Below, one piece after another: positions 32,107 to 42,949 of a stretch of DNA of 64,000 nucleotides. The stretch is from Amoebidium appalachense (lineage: Eukaryota; Ichthyosporea). The notes under the pieces are model-generated. The model was not told the origin of the DNA and did no database searches. It saw only the letters and a list, made by a program, of their open reading frames with translations. The stretch covers positions 9,486,001 through 9,550,000 of the forward strand of contig CAVNZM010000009.1 in NCBI GenBank assembly GCA_963693365.1. Reading direction: 5' to 3'. The position numbers were made by a program, and so were the translations under genes. Position 1 is the stretch's first letter; the number at the start of each line of letters is the position of its first letter.

Positions 32107-33057
32107 ATGGATCCAAACAAAACTGGTGTAAACAACCTGAAAATAACCATGTGGAAAGGTGAAGGGAAGACTGGTCCCGATAGCAAAACCACCTATTATC
32201 AATGGGAAATCATTTTTCTCGGCATGATGACCGGCACTAAAGGTGTCCGACTCGTGGATGTTGTACTTGCTGACAACTACGTCCCCCCTACCACCGTCGC
32301 GGTTGACGGTGAACCGCCCTTCTACGGCTACGGCACTACCGCGGAACTCAAGGAGGCCCGCAACTGCCTCCTGCTCCATATGATTCAGAACATCGACCCT
32401 TCCGTACTCACCACCGTTGCCCAGTACCGTATTGGCATGGACCCTGAACGGGCCATGTGGAAATTCCGTCAACACTACCTCCAAGGCAAACCCGATCAGA
32501 TCCGCATCCTTCACCGTCAGTGGGATGCCTGTGCCCTTCAGCCCGGTGAATCATTCACCACCTACCTGAGTCGTCTGCAGACCATCGTGAACCAGCTCCA
32601 GTCCCTCCAAGATGAGTCCATTCACTTCACTCGTCTAGCTGAGAAGTTCTTCAACGAACTCACCACCAGAGACGACCTCACCCCTGAGTTCAACCGTCTT
32701 ATCGAAGACTATCACTTCGGTGATAAGCTATTCCCCGACTTCGAGTCCCTCCATAACCACGTCAAGGGCATCGAGCTACATCAAGACCTCAAGATGCAAC
32801 TCCGGAGCAACCGTGCCAACCGTGCCTCCAAGTCCAGCATGGCATTAAATGCCAGTGCTCCCCCCCGTGATCTTCCTCGCCGTGACTTACGCAACCGACT
32901 TGACCGTACTCCTGGCCCGGACCTCCGAACTCGTCTCTCCCGTCAGCACACCCGATCCCGTTCCCCCCACCGGCCTGCCTTCCGGTCCACGTCTCGTTCC
33001 CCCAGTCGTTCCCGTTTCTCGGGTTCCCGTCGTTCTGATTCCCCCGGCTCATTCTAA
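32107..33057 (+). CDS. gag: Copia-1 Gag
   Basis: ATG 32107 lies 9 bp after the broken LTR edge. 316 residues: an N-terminal part (WKGEGKTG..YYQWEIIF), a helical UBN2/Retrotran-gag type core (AMWKFRQHYLQ, LHRQWDACALQPGESFTTYL, FFNELTTRDDLTPEFNRLIE) and a Ser/Arg tail. It ends at TAA 33057. The zinc knuckle follows in the +1 frame (33078-33120), so gag and pol are joined either by a +1 shift near TTCCCCCGGC (33040) or by one extra base there. It forms the virus-like particle and binds element RNA. Confidence 0.88.
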   Translation: MDPNKTGVNNLKITMWKGEGKTGPDSKTTYYQWEIIFLGMMTGTKGVRLVDVVLADNYVPPTTVAVDGEPPFYGYGTTAELKEARNCLLLHMIQNIDPSVLTTVAQYRIGMDPERAMWKFRQHYLQGKPDQIRILHRQWDACALQPGESFTTYLSRLQTIVNQLQSLQDESIHFTRLAEKFFNELTTRDDLTPEFNRLIEDYHFGDKLFPDFESLHNHVKGIELHQDLKMQLRSNRANRASKSSMALNASAPPRDLPRRDLRNRLDRTPGPDLRTRLSRQHTRSRSPHRPAFRSTSRSPSRSRFSGSRRSDSPGSF

Positions 33058-33059
33058 CA

Positions 33060-34930
33060 ACCCGTCCGTGAATGCATGCTCCTACTGCCACGAGCCTGAT
33101 CACAAGATCATCGATTGCCCCGAGCCGAAATGCCGTATGTCCAGACACAACCGTTCCCGTCAACTTGAAGGCAGTGAGAAATCTGTCTCCTTTGCTTTCT
33201 CGGCATACAATGCTAGCTCCGTCCCCGTGTCCTCCGACCCTGCCTGGGGTTCCGGGTGCAACATGACTGTCTGCCCCACCAGTGAGTTCTTCCATGACCT
33301 CACTCCCCTTCCGACACCGACTCCCGTTGCTGCCTTCAATGGCACCCCCGTCTTGGGCACCCACACCGGCCATATCGTCATCAACACCACCACCGACCAT
33401 GGCACTGCCACCCTTACCATTGAAGCCTACTACACCCCGTCTGGCCAAGCCTTCCTCATTTCAACATCCCAAGCTGCTGCCGAATACATCAAGGGTGATT
33501 TGAATGATGTCTCCACTCCGTCATTCCTCTTCGACCGACTCACCGGCCGTCATCTCGTCAACCTCCGTCTACACAACGGTCTGTATTACTTCAAGGACTA
33601 CACCATTCAACCACCCACTCGTCCTGTGGCTCTGGCTGCCACTACCAGTGTTAACCCATCCATCTGGCACCATCGTCTGGGGCACCGTGCTATGACCAGC
33701 ATCAAGGACATGGTGAAACACGACCTTGTTATTGGTCTCCCCTCGTCTGTCCTCGACTGTGATGTTCCTGATTGTCATGGCTGCATTATGGGTAAAACCA
33801 CCAAGGCTCCATTCAAGGGTGACCGTCCTCACTCCAACATCCCCGGTCATGAATGGCATTGGGATTTTTTTGAGCCTACCACAACATCGTACGGAGGTTC
33901 CAAGGTTGCTCTCGTCACTGTCTGCCGTGCCTCTGGACTCGTCAAGATCTACCCGATGGCCGACCGTACAACCACCCTGGACATTCTCACAGCTCACACC
34001 AACCTCGTTGCTACCCATGCCCCCTCCAAAGTTGGTGTCTACCACTTCGACTCCGGCTCTGAGTTCACCTCCAAGGCTACCCGTGCTTTTTGCCTCTCCC
34101 AGGGCATCAAGGCCAGCTATGCTCCGGTGGACTGCCCTCAACTGAACGGCTATGTTGAACGTCGTATGCGGTTCCTCCTAGAGATTGTTCGTTGCCTCCT
34201 CCATCAAGTCCAAGATCAGTCTCTGTCCCCCAAACTGTGGGCTGAGGCCCTCCAACATGCCGCCTACATCATCAACGTCACCCCGTCCACGACTGCCAAT
34301 GGTCGTACACCATTCGAGGTTTTCTACGGTGTCAAGCCCGACATCTCCGAGCTCAAAGTGTTCGGTTGCCCTGCCTACACTCATGTGCCAGCCTCTAAAC
34401 GGACCAAGCTGGCCCCCACCGTCAAACTCGGCATGTATATCGGCTATGATCTTCAATCACACTGCCACCGGATCTTCAACCCCATCACCCATCGTGTCGG
34501 CCTCTTCCGTGATGTGATTTTCGACGAATCAGCTTATCTCCCGTCCGACATTCCATCAACACTTCCGACCCCCGACACCACTGCCACCTCGACCACCCCA
34601 CCCCCCACAGTTGACACTGTAGATGATGTTTGTCTGGTGTACTCTGGCCCCCCCCTGCCATCGTCGTTCCCCAGACACCCCCCCCCCACCGGCCCCCCTG
34701 CCCCCGTGCCCGTCCAGCCTGCCGACCTTCATCCTGCCCCTGGCAACGTCACCCCCATCCGACCCGGCTCCCCCGACAACTTCCACTCGGCTCCGTCCAG
34801 CCCGGAGGTTACCCCCCCTGTAATTCCGAACTTCCAAGTTCCCCCCCCCCCCGTCTCCACCTCCCCCGGTTCCTGCACCCCGTCGTTCTGCCCGTCTACA
34901 GGGCAAGGTTGGACTTCAAGCCACTACCAC
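33060..34930 (+). CDS. pol: Copia-1 zinc knuckle, protease remnant and integrase
   Basis: In frame 2: the knuckle CSYCHEPDHKIIDC, a protease region with AWGSGCNMT where Copia proteases have W..DSG, so the catalytic Asp is absent, then the GAG-pre-integrase HHCC domain (WHHRLGH .. CDVPDCHGC, 33664-33790), and the integrase core with D in WHWDFFE, D in HFDSGSEF and E in LNGYVERRM. FGCPAYTHVP and KLGMYIGYD match the Copia integrase C-terminal region. A Pro-rich stretch full of C-runs (34600-34930) follows, and the frame changes there. The open frame runs to 35014. Confidence 0.88.
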
Positions 34931-36533
34931 CCTGCCAGTCCCCCCCGGTCCCCCCATCAACATCGACCAACTACCCAAAATTGTCCGTCAACTGTGTTCC
35001 GGACCCAATGGTGACCAGGTCATGATCAAGTCAGCCCTCACTGCTGAGTATCAAGCCTTCGTCGACAAAGACATCTTTGATTTTGTTGACCCTCCCCCTG
35101 GTGCTAACATCGTCGGCTTCAAGTGGATTGTCTCCGAGAAAACTCTCAACTCGGCTGGTGACACCAAGATCAAGGCCCGTGGTGTTGCTCAAGGCTTCAG
35201 TCAGCAATACGGTGTTGACTATGAGTTGATTGAGAGCCCTGTCATCCGTCCGGCTGCTCTCCGTGCTATCCTAGCTCTGGCCGTTGTTGAAGGTCATGAC
35301 ATCCATCAACTCGACGTGTCTACGGCCTTTCTCAACAGCCCACTCACCGAGACCATCTACATGAAACAACCCCCGGGATTCATCACCATGGCCACACTTG
35401 GCAAGGTCTGGAGACTCAAGAAAGCCCTGTACGGCCTCAAGCAAGCCTCCAAGGCTTGGTACGACTTCCTCGACGGCATTCTTCTTGCTCATGGCCTGAC
35501 CCATACTAAGTCAGGCCCGTGCATCTACCTCCGGTTCTTCCCCAACAACGATGTCGTTCGGGCTGGTAACTACGTCGACGACTCCACCATCACCAACACC
35601 CGGGGTTCTACTGCTGCCAGTGACCTGGCTGCCCACATCAGCAAGATGGCCAGCTGTCGTATGAGTCCATTTGACCGTATGCTCGGTGTTGATTTTAATC
35701 ACTCTGATCCCCATCACCTCCACATGCACCAGAGGTCTTACATCATGGATATCATCCACGACTTCAACCTCACCGATGCCAAGTCCAAGTCTACCCCCAT
35801 CCCTGCAGGCACCACCGTCTCCCTGGCTGACTGCCCCCCCCAACCGTTCACCGTGCCCTACCGTGAGTTACTCGGCCGTCTCCTCTGGGTGGCCCGATGC
35901 ACACGTCCCGACATTGCCTATGCCATCGGCTTCCTTGGTCGGTTCAGCACCAACCCCGGCAAGACTCACTGGGACCTTCTCCGTCGTGTGGCCCGGTACC
36001 TGCTCGGCACCATTGACCTTGGCATTGACTACAAGTACTCGGCCAACCAGCCCCCCATACTCGAATGCTACACGGATGCTGACTTTGCTGGTTGTGCCGA
36101 CAGCAAGAAGTCTACCACCGGCTACATCATCGAGTTTGCTGGTATGCCCATCATCTGGTACTCCAAGCTCCAGCCCATCATGGCCACCAGCACCACTGAA
36201 GCTGAGCTGATTGCTCTCAATGCTGGCACCCAAGAAGTTGCTTGGGTCCGTGACCTCTTCAAGGAACTCGGCTGCCCCATGCTTGCTCCGACTCCGGTGT
36301 ACTGTGACAACCAGTCGACCATTGCCATCGTCAACTCCACCGGCATCAAGCACCGTACCAAACACATTGCCGTCCGGTATCACAACACCATGGACTACAT
36401 TGCAAGTGGGGATGTGGTTGTCCACTACGTTGAGTCAGCCCACAACTTAGCTGACATCCTCACCAAACCCCTCCCCGGCCCGAGTCATGTCACCCATCGT
36501 GCCCGACTTTGTTTGCCAGATATTGTGGATTGA
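34930..36533 (+). CDS. pol: Copia-1 reverse transcriptase and RNase H
   Basis: In frame 3, ATG 35022 is not the true start; the frame is open from the Pro-rich region. RT motifs: VGFKWI, QLDVSTAFLNSPLTETIYMK, ALYGLKQASKAWY, and the active site NYVDDS (YVDD at 35571-35582). RNase H motifs: CYTDADFAGCADSKKSTTGY, TSTTEAELIAL and YCDNQSTIAI. The ORF ends TGA 36533. It copies element RNA to cDNA in the particle. The domain order integrase then RT identifies Copia (Ty1) elements. Confidence 0.93.
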
Positions 36534-36952
36534 CCCGTCCTACTTCAAGAGTGATTTTCTAATGTTTACTCCTTACTTTATCATAATCATTATTTCATAT
36601 GTATATTGCCTTTGTGGGTATGCCCACTTAGGGTTTTTATATAAGGTTTGACCTGTACCATGACTCTACTCTATCTTTCACTGGTTTAAAACCCAGTTAA
36701 TCAAACCCCGACTATACACGTTATACATATTCGTTGTTTTTGCCCCGGTTCCTTCCCCCCCCCCCCCCTCCCCCCTCCCCCCCCTCCCCCTCCCCCCTTC
36801 TCCCCCCCCCTCCCCCCCCCCCCCCCCCCCCCCCCGGGAAACGTACACACTTTAAAATTTTTTTTTTCTTTTTCGTTTCTGTTCTCAAGTGGGGAGATTT
36901 CACTAGTTCAGTGGGGATATGATAACACAAACTTCAAAGTCTTAAGTGGGGA

Positions 36953-37877
36953 TGTTGTAATACGTAGTATTTACATATGGTAAGATCTTCTCAGTTTGTG
37001 TTATGTTTCAGTTCATATGCTTAGTGTATATGCCACACTCCTATTATGTAAAGTGTAGCATCGATCTCCGATATGCTTGTATACTTGTAATCGTGTTGTA
37101 TCGGCTTTAATCGTGTGTTGTAATATCGATTAGAATATTTATATGTGTGTACACGGATCCACCCACTCAGGGAGAGACGTGTACATGTTCGTGTGTACAT
37201 AAATATCTCTGGTTATAGTTGTGCTATTACTATCTTGTTTGTTGATCTGTGCTCTCTTTTCCTTCCTCTTTCTCCTTCCTTATTTTCTTTTCTTTCTCTC
37301 CTTGTCTTCATGTGTATAATCGTATTTCTTTTCTACTAATATATGTTAGGTAGATTTGTGTTACTTAATACGTGTTCATTGGACGGTAACACACTTAGGC
37401 TACACTTAGAATAGCATGTGTGTTTAGACTTCATTAATTCACTTTAGTTTTCATGTGTTGCCGGGCCTTAACCAATCATCAAGGTTAAGTGTGATATGTC
37501 TGAGTCTTTGCAGTATGTCATAGGTTAGAACTTCCTTGATGATGACACGAGTTGATCTTAACTAGTGTCTGTGTCCTATCGTGTACGTCTCCGCGTACCG
37601 GATCTCTCTGAAAGCAATTGGTCCTTAGTGATTGGTTTCTATTAGAGATAGATCTGATTTCCGACTGGTCGGAAATCATGTATGGATTGGACTTAGAGGA
37701 ATTTCAGGTATTTATTTGAAGATCAGAATAAATTCAGTTCAGTCGTGTCTAAACATTGATGTCTGTTGTGTACACTGCTCCGATCGTTCCGTGTTTTGTT
37801 GTTGTGTGTGTCTGTGGTGTTTTCACACTGCACCACTGTGTCTCTGCTTACATCCCAAATACTTATATAATTTAACA
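36953..37877 (+). mobile_element. Copia-1 3' LTR, 925 bp
   Basis: TGTTGTAATACG..AATTTAACA, directly after the purine tract AAGTGGGGA (repeated as AAGTGGGGA and CAGTGGGGA up to 70 bp upstream). It includes an 11-bp perfect inverted repeat TGATTTCCGAC / GTCGGAAATCA separated by TG (37655-37678), conserved in all four LTR copies that retain this part, and a CT-rich tract. The right flank is AGACC. Confidence 0.92.
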
Positions 37878-38169
37878 AGACCAGCCATATTTATATCATA
37901 TGTATATGGTTGGTAATTCGTAAAATACATCCATGTATATCATATGTCATGGGTTACGATGGTATTAAGCCGCTCCTAAACATATACTTAAGATATCCAA
38001 CGGGATGGGTTTGGATACTCGGATGGTGAAGATTACGATGGGTTTCCGCTGCGCGTAATGGCATACATAGTATATCCATTAGGTAGGTTTCTGACTTTGA
38101 AATGGGGGGGTTTGTGTCCGTATTATGGCGGTATTCAGACCCCTCGTAATGCTCTCGTATGTATGTTCT

Positions 38170-38475
38170 ATGTATAGTCGTATGTATATACATAGGTTAT
38201 ACATTGTATATCCATATGAATATACATAGGTTATACATTGGATATACATAGAATATCCTATGTATAGTGCAATGTATATACATTGGATATCCTATGTATA
38301 GTGCAATGTATATACATTGGATATCCTATGTATAGTGCAATGTATATACATCGGATATACATAGGATATACATATGACATACGCTCTACGACATCCATAA
38401 ACCCTATGGATGTCGTAAAGAGGGTTTATGGATGTCGTAAAGCGTATATCCAATGTATATACATAAGACGCTCCG
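38170..38475. repeat. Tandem TATACATTGGATATCC-type repeats
   Basis: Units of about 32-40 bp built from ATGTATATACAT, GGATATCCTATG and TATAGTGCAATG are repeated from 38180 to 38370. They are followed by an inverted pair around TTTATGGATGTCGTAAAG / CGACATCCATAAACC (38388-38445). The array ends directly at PAT copy C. Confidence 0.8.
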
Positions 38476-38478
38476 TTA

Positions 38479-40137
38479 AGGTTTTATTTGTGGAAATTAT
38501 TGACATAAATATTTTTCTGGGTAAACACGTAGGATGGGTGTCCGATATCAACAGGCTTCGTTTCATGTTTTAGCAGTTCGCGTTCGGCTGCCCGCATACG
38601 GGCACCTATTAGCCGATCAAAACATCAGATTCCACAGATCACTAGACCGAGTTTGATTGGCTCAGGATAAGATTTCACATAACACTAGATCGGTTTTGAT
38701 TGGCTCAGTTCGGCAGCCTTAGGTATATAAGCACGACAGTCTTTAGCAGATCAGCAAGCAACAACACATCCTCTGTGTTTAGCACCTACAGCTTTACAGC
38801 TATATTTTCTTTTTCGACCAGGGAGCCCCTCCTGCCCTCCCACCTTAGCCTACTCCATGGCCAGTGCCCCACCAAGGCCTCCTCGGCCAATCTCCGGCTA
38901 TGGACGGCCCTCATCGTCGGTTTCTGTGGTCTCCTCCGTTCGGGGGAATTTACCTCCAAAACCCTGACTTCCTTTGACCCGTCCCGTCACGTTAAACGGA
39001 AAGACGTGACCTTCACCTACACCCCCACCGGTACTTTGTCCCATGCCACCCTCCACCTGCCAACCTCTAAGACGGATGTACAGGCCCGAGGTGTCAACGT
39101 CACTCTAGCTGCCCTGCCCCTCACCCACTTCTCCCCAGCCCATCTCCTCCGGCAGTTCCTGGATACAACGTCCGGTCAACCCCACGACCCCCTCTTCAGT
39201 CTCGGTGGCATCCCCTACACCAAGAGTGCTTTCTCTGCCGACTTCCGTGCCCTCCTCTCCCGGGCAGGCCTCTCACCCTCCCGGTTTGCCGGACACAGCC
39301 TCCGCATCGGGGGGGCCACAGCACTGGCTGAGGCCGGGGTCGACGACTCCCGGATCAAACAACTCGGCAGGTGGTCCTCCGACTGTTTCCTGCTCTATAC
39401 CCGACTTCGTCCGGCCTCCATTGCTGCCACTACCACACGTGTATTCGCCTCTATTCTTAAGTGAAACCTTTGGAGCAAGCATACTGCTCTCGTGCCGTGG
39501 TTTACAACCATTGCAGGTTCACTTTCGTCCAAGGGGATGTCCCCCTAGAGGCAACACACGTCCCGGAGTAGTTTTCATAGAGGTTTTATTTGTGGAAATT
39601 ATTGACATAAATATTTTTCTGGGTAAACACGTAGGATGGGTGTCCGATATCAACAGGCTTTGTTTCATGTTTTAGCAGTTCGCGTTCGGCTGCCCGCATA
39701 CGGGCACCTATTAGCCGATCAAAACATCAGATTCCACAGATCACTAGACCGAGTTTGATTGGCTCAGGATAAGATTTCACATAACACTAGATCGGTTTTG
39801 ATTGGCTCAGTTCGGCAGCCTTAGGTATATAAGCACGACAGTCTTTAGCAGATCAGCAAGCAACAACACATCCTCTGTGTTTAGCACCTACAGCTTTACA
39901 GCTATATTTTCTTTTTCACCCACCCACCTACACCCTACACTCAACCCCCATTGATCCCCACATACGTGCTGTTTTTTCACGGGGCGAAGACTTCCCCCGT
40001 TTTTTGGGCACAAGGACCTCACGGATCAATAAATTGATGACTGGGGGCTTGCCGTGGTTTACAACCATTGCAGGTTCACTTTCGTCCAAGGGGATGTCCC
40101 CCTAGAGGCAACACACGTCCCGGAGTAGTTTTCATAG
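38479..40137 (+). mobile_element. PAT-like DIRS element copy C, internally deleted, 1659 bp
   Basis: A1 38479-38815, truncated recombinase 38816-39464, B1 39494-39580, A2 39581-39917, linker, B2 40051-40137. The leader (CTATATTTTCTTTTTC) joins directly to the middle of the recombinase gene, removing gag and the recombinase N-terminus. Both ends are intact, so recombinase supplied in trans could still move it. Repeats are nearly identical to copy B, which suggests recent activity. Confidence 0.9.
38816..39464 (+). pseudogene. Truncated tyrosine recombinase of PAT copy C
   Basis: It retains residues equivalent to 111-324 of the copy B enzyme, with R, HxxR, W and Tyr all present, but the N-terminal DNA-binding part is missing. 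The open frame extends back into the A1 leader in phase, but the only upstream start is TTG (38700) and no ATG precedes the catalytic motifs, so translation is doubtful. Differences from copy B are a few substitutions (for example SHATLHL for SHTTLHL). Confidence 0.8.
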
Positions 40138-40289
40138 ACCCCATGGAACTCTTTACACTATCGTAAAGAGGTCGTGCAACCACTCCATATGAACTCGCGG
40201 TGTGCTTTACGATGGGTGACAGGTTTACGCCATCGGAGATGGCATTACGAGGGGTAACGATCCCCGGTGGAGATTGCTGATGTCCGTCG

Positions 40290-40806
40290 TTTATTTATAT
40301 TCATATCCCACCATATATATTGGTTTTCTTCTATATTCGACTTTATATATATGTCGAACTGGGATGGCGACCCAGTATAAATAATTATCTATAGCCTTGC
40401 GAGCTGGTTGACTGCCAGTCTAAACCTAGTCCACGGGATGCACCTTCCCCGTGTCTTAACTGGTTGACAACCAGTCTATAAATCAGTCCACAAGATGTTC
40501 ATGCCTTGTGTTTACCTGGGTGGTCCCCAGTATAAAACATTAGCCACCAACACGTCACACATACACTAGTGTGTCCTCTATATATATATCTCGACGATAA
40601 CCACCATGATTTATTGTTCCGAGTCTTCCGAGGCAACCGTCGTTGTGTGCCTCTTCAGTTTTGATTCTCTCCTTCCCACCTCAAGGATCTTCGGTTTGCA
40701 TCCTCGAGTGGGGAAACTTGAATGTGACGGCCCCTCCTGTGTTTGGACCTCATCTACCGTCACATCAACAGACACGAGAACACAAACTTCAACCCCTTGA
40801 GTGGGG
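40290..40806 (+). mobile_element. 3' internal tail of a Copia-2 family element
   Basis: It ends in the purine tract GAGTGGGGA immediately before the LTR. It shares TTAGCCACCAACACGTCAC and GAGTCTTCCGAGGCAACCG with the minus-strand tail at 14.6-14.9 kb. It has no long ORF. It contains the hairpin string described at 40337-40580. Confidence 0.7.
40337..40580 (+). other. String of tandem RNA-like stem-loops in the Copia-2 3' tail
   Basis: Successive short palindromes: TTCGAC..GTCGAA (40337-40358), ACTGGG..CCCAGT (about 40358-40376), CTGG..CCAG (40404-40418), CACGGG..CCCGTG (40432-40453), ACTGGTT-GAC-AACCAGT (40459-40475), CACAAG..CTTGTG (40489-40510), CTGGG-TGGTC-CCCAG (40516-40530), and CACAC..GTGTG (40556-40573). 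Two alternating stem types repeat with changed but still pairing bases. Confidence 0.6.
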
Positions 40807-40924
40807 ATGTTGGAATACGTCACCATGTATGACAGCAAGAGCCTTGAAGTATGTATGTGTCTTAGCTTGTTTGTATTCGTGTCTGCTTTCCTTCTTTTCT
40901 CTCTCTCTCTCTCTCTCTTTCTCT

Positions 40925-40955
<31 letters not shown>

Positions 40956-40956
40956 T

Positions 40957-41005
<49 letters not shown>

Positions 41006-41777
41006 TTCTCTTTCTCTCTCTCTCTCCCTCCCCCCCCCCCCCCCCCCCCCCGTATCTCTCTCTCCCTTTGTTTCTGTGGGCACAGATATCTGTAGATCTG
41101 TGCACACCTGGCTCTCTTGCCTGATAAGAACTTATTGTATTTTATTTCTGTTTGCTCTCCTCTGTTTATCTGAGAGGTAGCGTGATTGGCTAGCCTCACT
41201 CGTTGTCTTTCCTTTATTTCAAAATGGCTTAGTTTTGTTCTCAATAGGATAGCTCGCCAATAGTCGCGAGCGAGTACATCTGTAGATCATGTTGTGCATT
41301 CCTGTCTATTAATATATGTGTGTTGTGATTGGACAATAGATATATATGGAATTCGGTTTATTGCAAAGTGTCTTCACTTTGAGAGTGTCGACTATTAGGG
41401 AATATATGTATTTAAATACGTTTCTTTATAGAGACGAACATAAATATATATGTGAGTTAATAGTAACTAGATGTATAATTACTTAATTTATTTAAGTAAG
41501 AGTTTCTAAACTTTAGTTTAATCGGAAGTTGGAATGCGTATGCTCTGTCGGAATGTGTTTTTCTATCATCTGATAGAACCGATTGGTTCTCCCTCTTTAG
41601 TTGTGATAAGGTGATAAGTCACAAGTACAAAAGGAACCGAGAGCACAATAAAGAATCAGTTGTTGTTTGAAATCTTTCAATGTCTCGTGAACAACTCCGA
41701 TTGCCCTCTCATTAATGTGTTAGTCGTGTTTTACATGACACCTCTGTGCACTCTGCTCCCTTAGACCCGTACAAAAC
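40807..41777 (+). mobile_element. Copia-2 related LTR, about 970 bp
   Basis: TGTTGGAATACG..GTACAAAACA, directly after GAGTGGGGA. It includes a (CT)n/poly-C stretch at 40897-41052, the inverted motif GCACAGATATCTGTAGATCTGTGC, and the polyadenylation-like CACAATAAAG near 41647. The 3' 600 bp match, in reverse, 46452-47056. Confidence 0.75.
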
Positions 41778-41779
41778 AA

Positions 41780-41971
41780 CACCCCCCCCCCCCCCGCCTC
41801 CCCCTCCCCCCCGCTGTGTGGAAATTCAATGGGAAGAGCGTACAAAACACACACAGAGTCTGAACGTAAGCCCAACATCAGAGAGGCCCTAAAGGGTATC
41901 AGGATACGCAACACAGCCCAGAGCACGATTCACCGCACACAAGCACTATGCAGATGAATGGGGGAAGGAGG

Positions 41972-42006
<35 letters not shown>

Positions 42007-42100
42007 ATATACAAGGAGAGAGGCGGGGGACGGGGTAAATGGGTGGGTGGGGGTGGGGGTGGGGGGGGGGGGGGGGGGGGGGGGGGGGTGGAATGTGTTA
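41780..42100. repeat. Poly-C and poly-G tracts
   Basis: Poly-C at 41781-41795 and poly-G at about 41968-42005 and 42060-42088, with G-rich interruptions. No coding exon is recognised between them. Confidence 0.9.
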
Positions 42101-42242
42101 CTGAGTAAAAAGCACATCTTCACAACAATCATAGAAATCCAGATTTTGCAAGAGCGCAAAAAAGAGTATGCAACATAAGCCGAGCCCATGCGAGATGGGG
42201 TGGAGTGGGTGGGGAGGGGGAGGGGGGGGGGGGGGGGGGGTC

Positions 42243-42367
42243 TGAGGAGATTTGATGGATGCGCCATAAAGCACGAAGTACACATTCACAACGGACAACA
42301 CAACGCAGAGTGCAAACCGCACGTAAAGAGTATGCATAATAAGCAGAGCCCATCCTCAGGGGTTGGG
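42243..42367 (-). repeat. Short interspersed repeat bounded by poly-C (copy 2)
   Basis: On the minus strand it starts CCTGAGGATGGGCTCTGC, includes TTATTATGCATACTCTT and TGTACTTCGTGC, and ends at a C-run (complement of 42221-42240). A G-run on the other side (42365-42384) bounds it as well. It lies in the intron after the exon at 42412. Confidence 0.65.
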
Positions 42368-42411
42368 GGGGGGGGGGGGGGGGGGAGGGAGGGGGGGGGG
42401 GGGGAATGTAC

Positions 42412-42770
42412 CATCCAGGAGAGAGGCGTCGCTCCTCTTCCTGCCCACCGGCCCAGCCGTGCCCGTGCCATCCTCCACACAGGCTGCACGTACAACATTG
42501 TATGGGGCGCTCCCCTCCCTCCTCTCAATATCACTCACACCACTAACCACACCACCAACACCATCCCCATCTGCTAACGTATTCGCATGCAAATGATTCT
42601 CGTTTCCAACTAGATCGTTTTTCGTGCGCACAGGGGTGGCCCTGCGAAGCTCGTTCGTGCACGCTGTTTGGTTTGTCCAGCGGGGAAACATCTGGTGCTG
42701 TGCTGGTGACGTTTTCGACATGGTGGGAACTCGTGGTGCTGATCGAGACATCTGTTATTCCTGTGGAGGA
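42412..42770 (-). CDS. First coding exon of an unknown minus-strand gene
   Basis: An acceptor TTTTCCTCCACAG (minus, ending 42771) precedes 19 bases and then ATG 42751, so an intron lies in the 5' UTR. The frame encodes about 113 residues beginning MSRSAPRVPTMSKTSPAQHQ and reaching SDASLLDG, then the donor ATG|GTACATT at 42412. It is hydrophilic and rich in Thr, Arg and Gly, with no recognised domain. Later exons are not identified in the poly-C rich DNA to the left. Confidence 0.5.
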
Positions 42771-42898
42771 AAAAGGATGGAGAGAGATGGTGAGCATTGC
42801 GGGATTGGGTGAAAAAGACGAGGACCGGTAGGTAAGAAGGAGAGGGGGGAGGGTAGGAATGAGGCACGCGAATGAAGGGAGGCGCGACGGTGTTGGTT

Positions 42899-42930
<32 letters not shown>

Positions 42931-42949
42931 TTTTTTTGGGGGGGGGGGG

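Larger units (their letters stand above)
31443..37877 (+). mobile_element. Copia-1 retrotransposon, nearly full length
   Basis: Truncated 5' LTR 31443-32097, gag, pol in two further frames, purine tract AAGTGGGGA and intact 3' LTR 36953-37877. The 5' LTR lacks about 60 bp inside and the last 210 bp, including the primer binding site. The right flank AGACC (37878-37882) matches AGACC at 31424-31428; a poly-C run of about 13 bp separates that copy from the LTR, so the duplication is probable. It sits 20 bp past the stop of the broken host gene. Confidence 0.92.

Noticed and set aside
32097-32107. Spliced-leader explanation for the missing LTR end
   Set aside because: A spliced RNA would lack the primer site and could not be copied normally; a plain deletion at the palindrome fits better.
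38700-39464. Full fusion ORF of leader and recombinase in PAT copy C
   Set aside because: The start is TTG and the first part is promoter/leader sequence; no ATG is available before the catalytic motifs.
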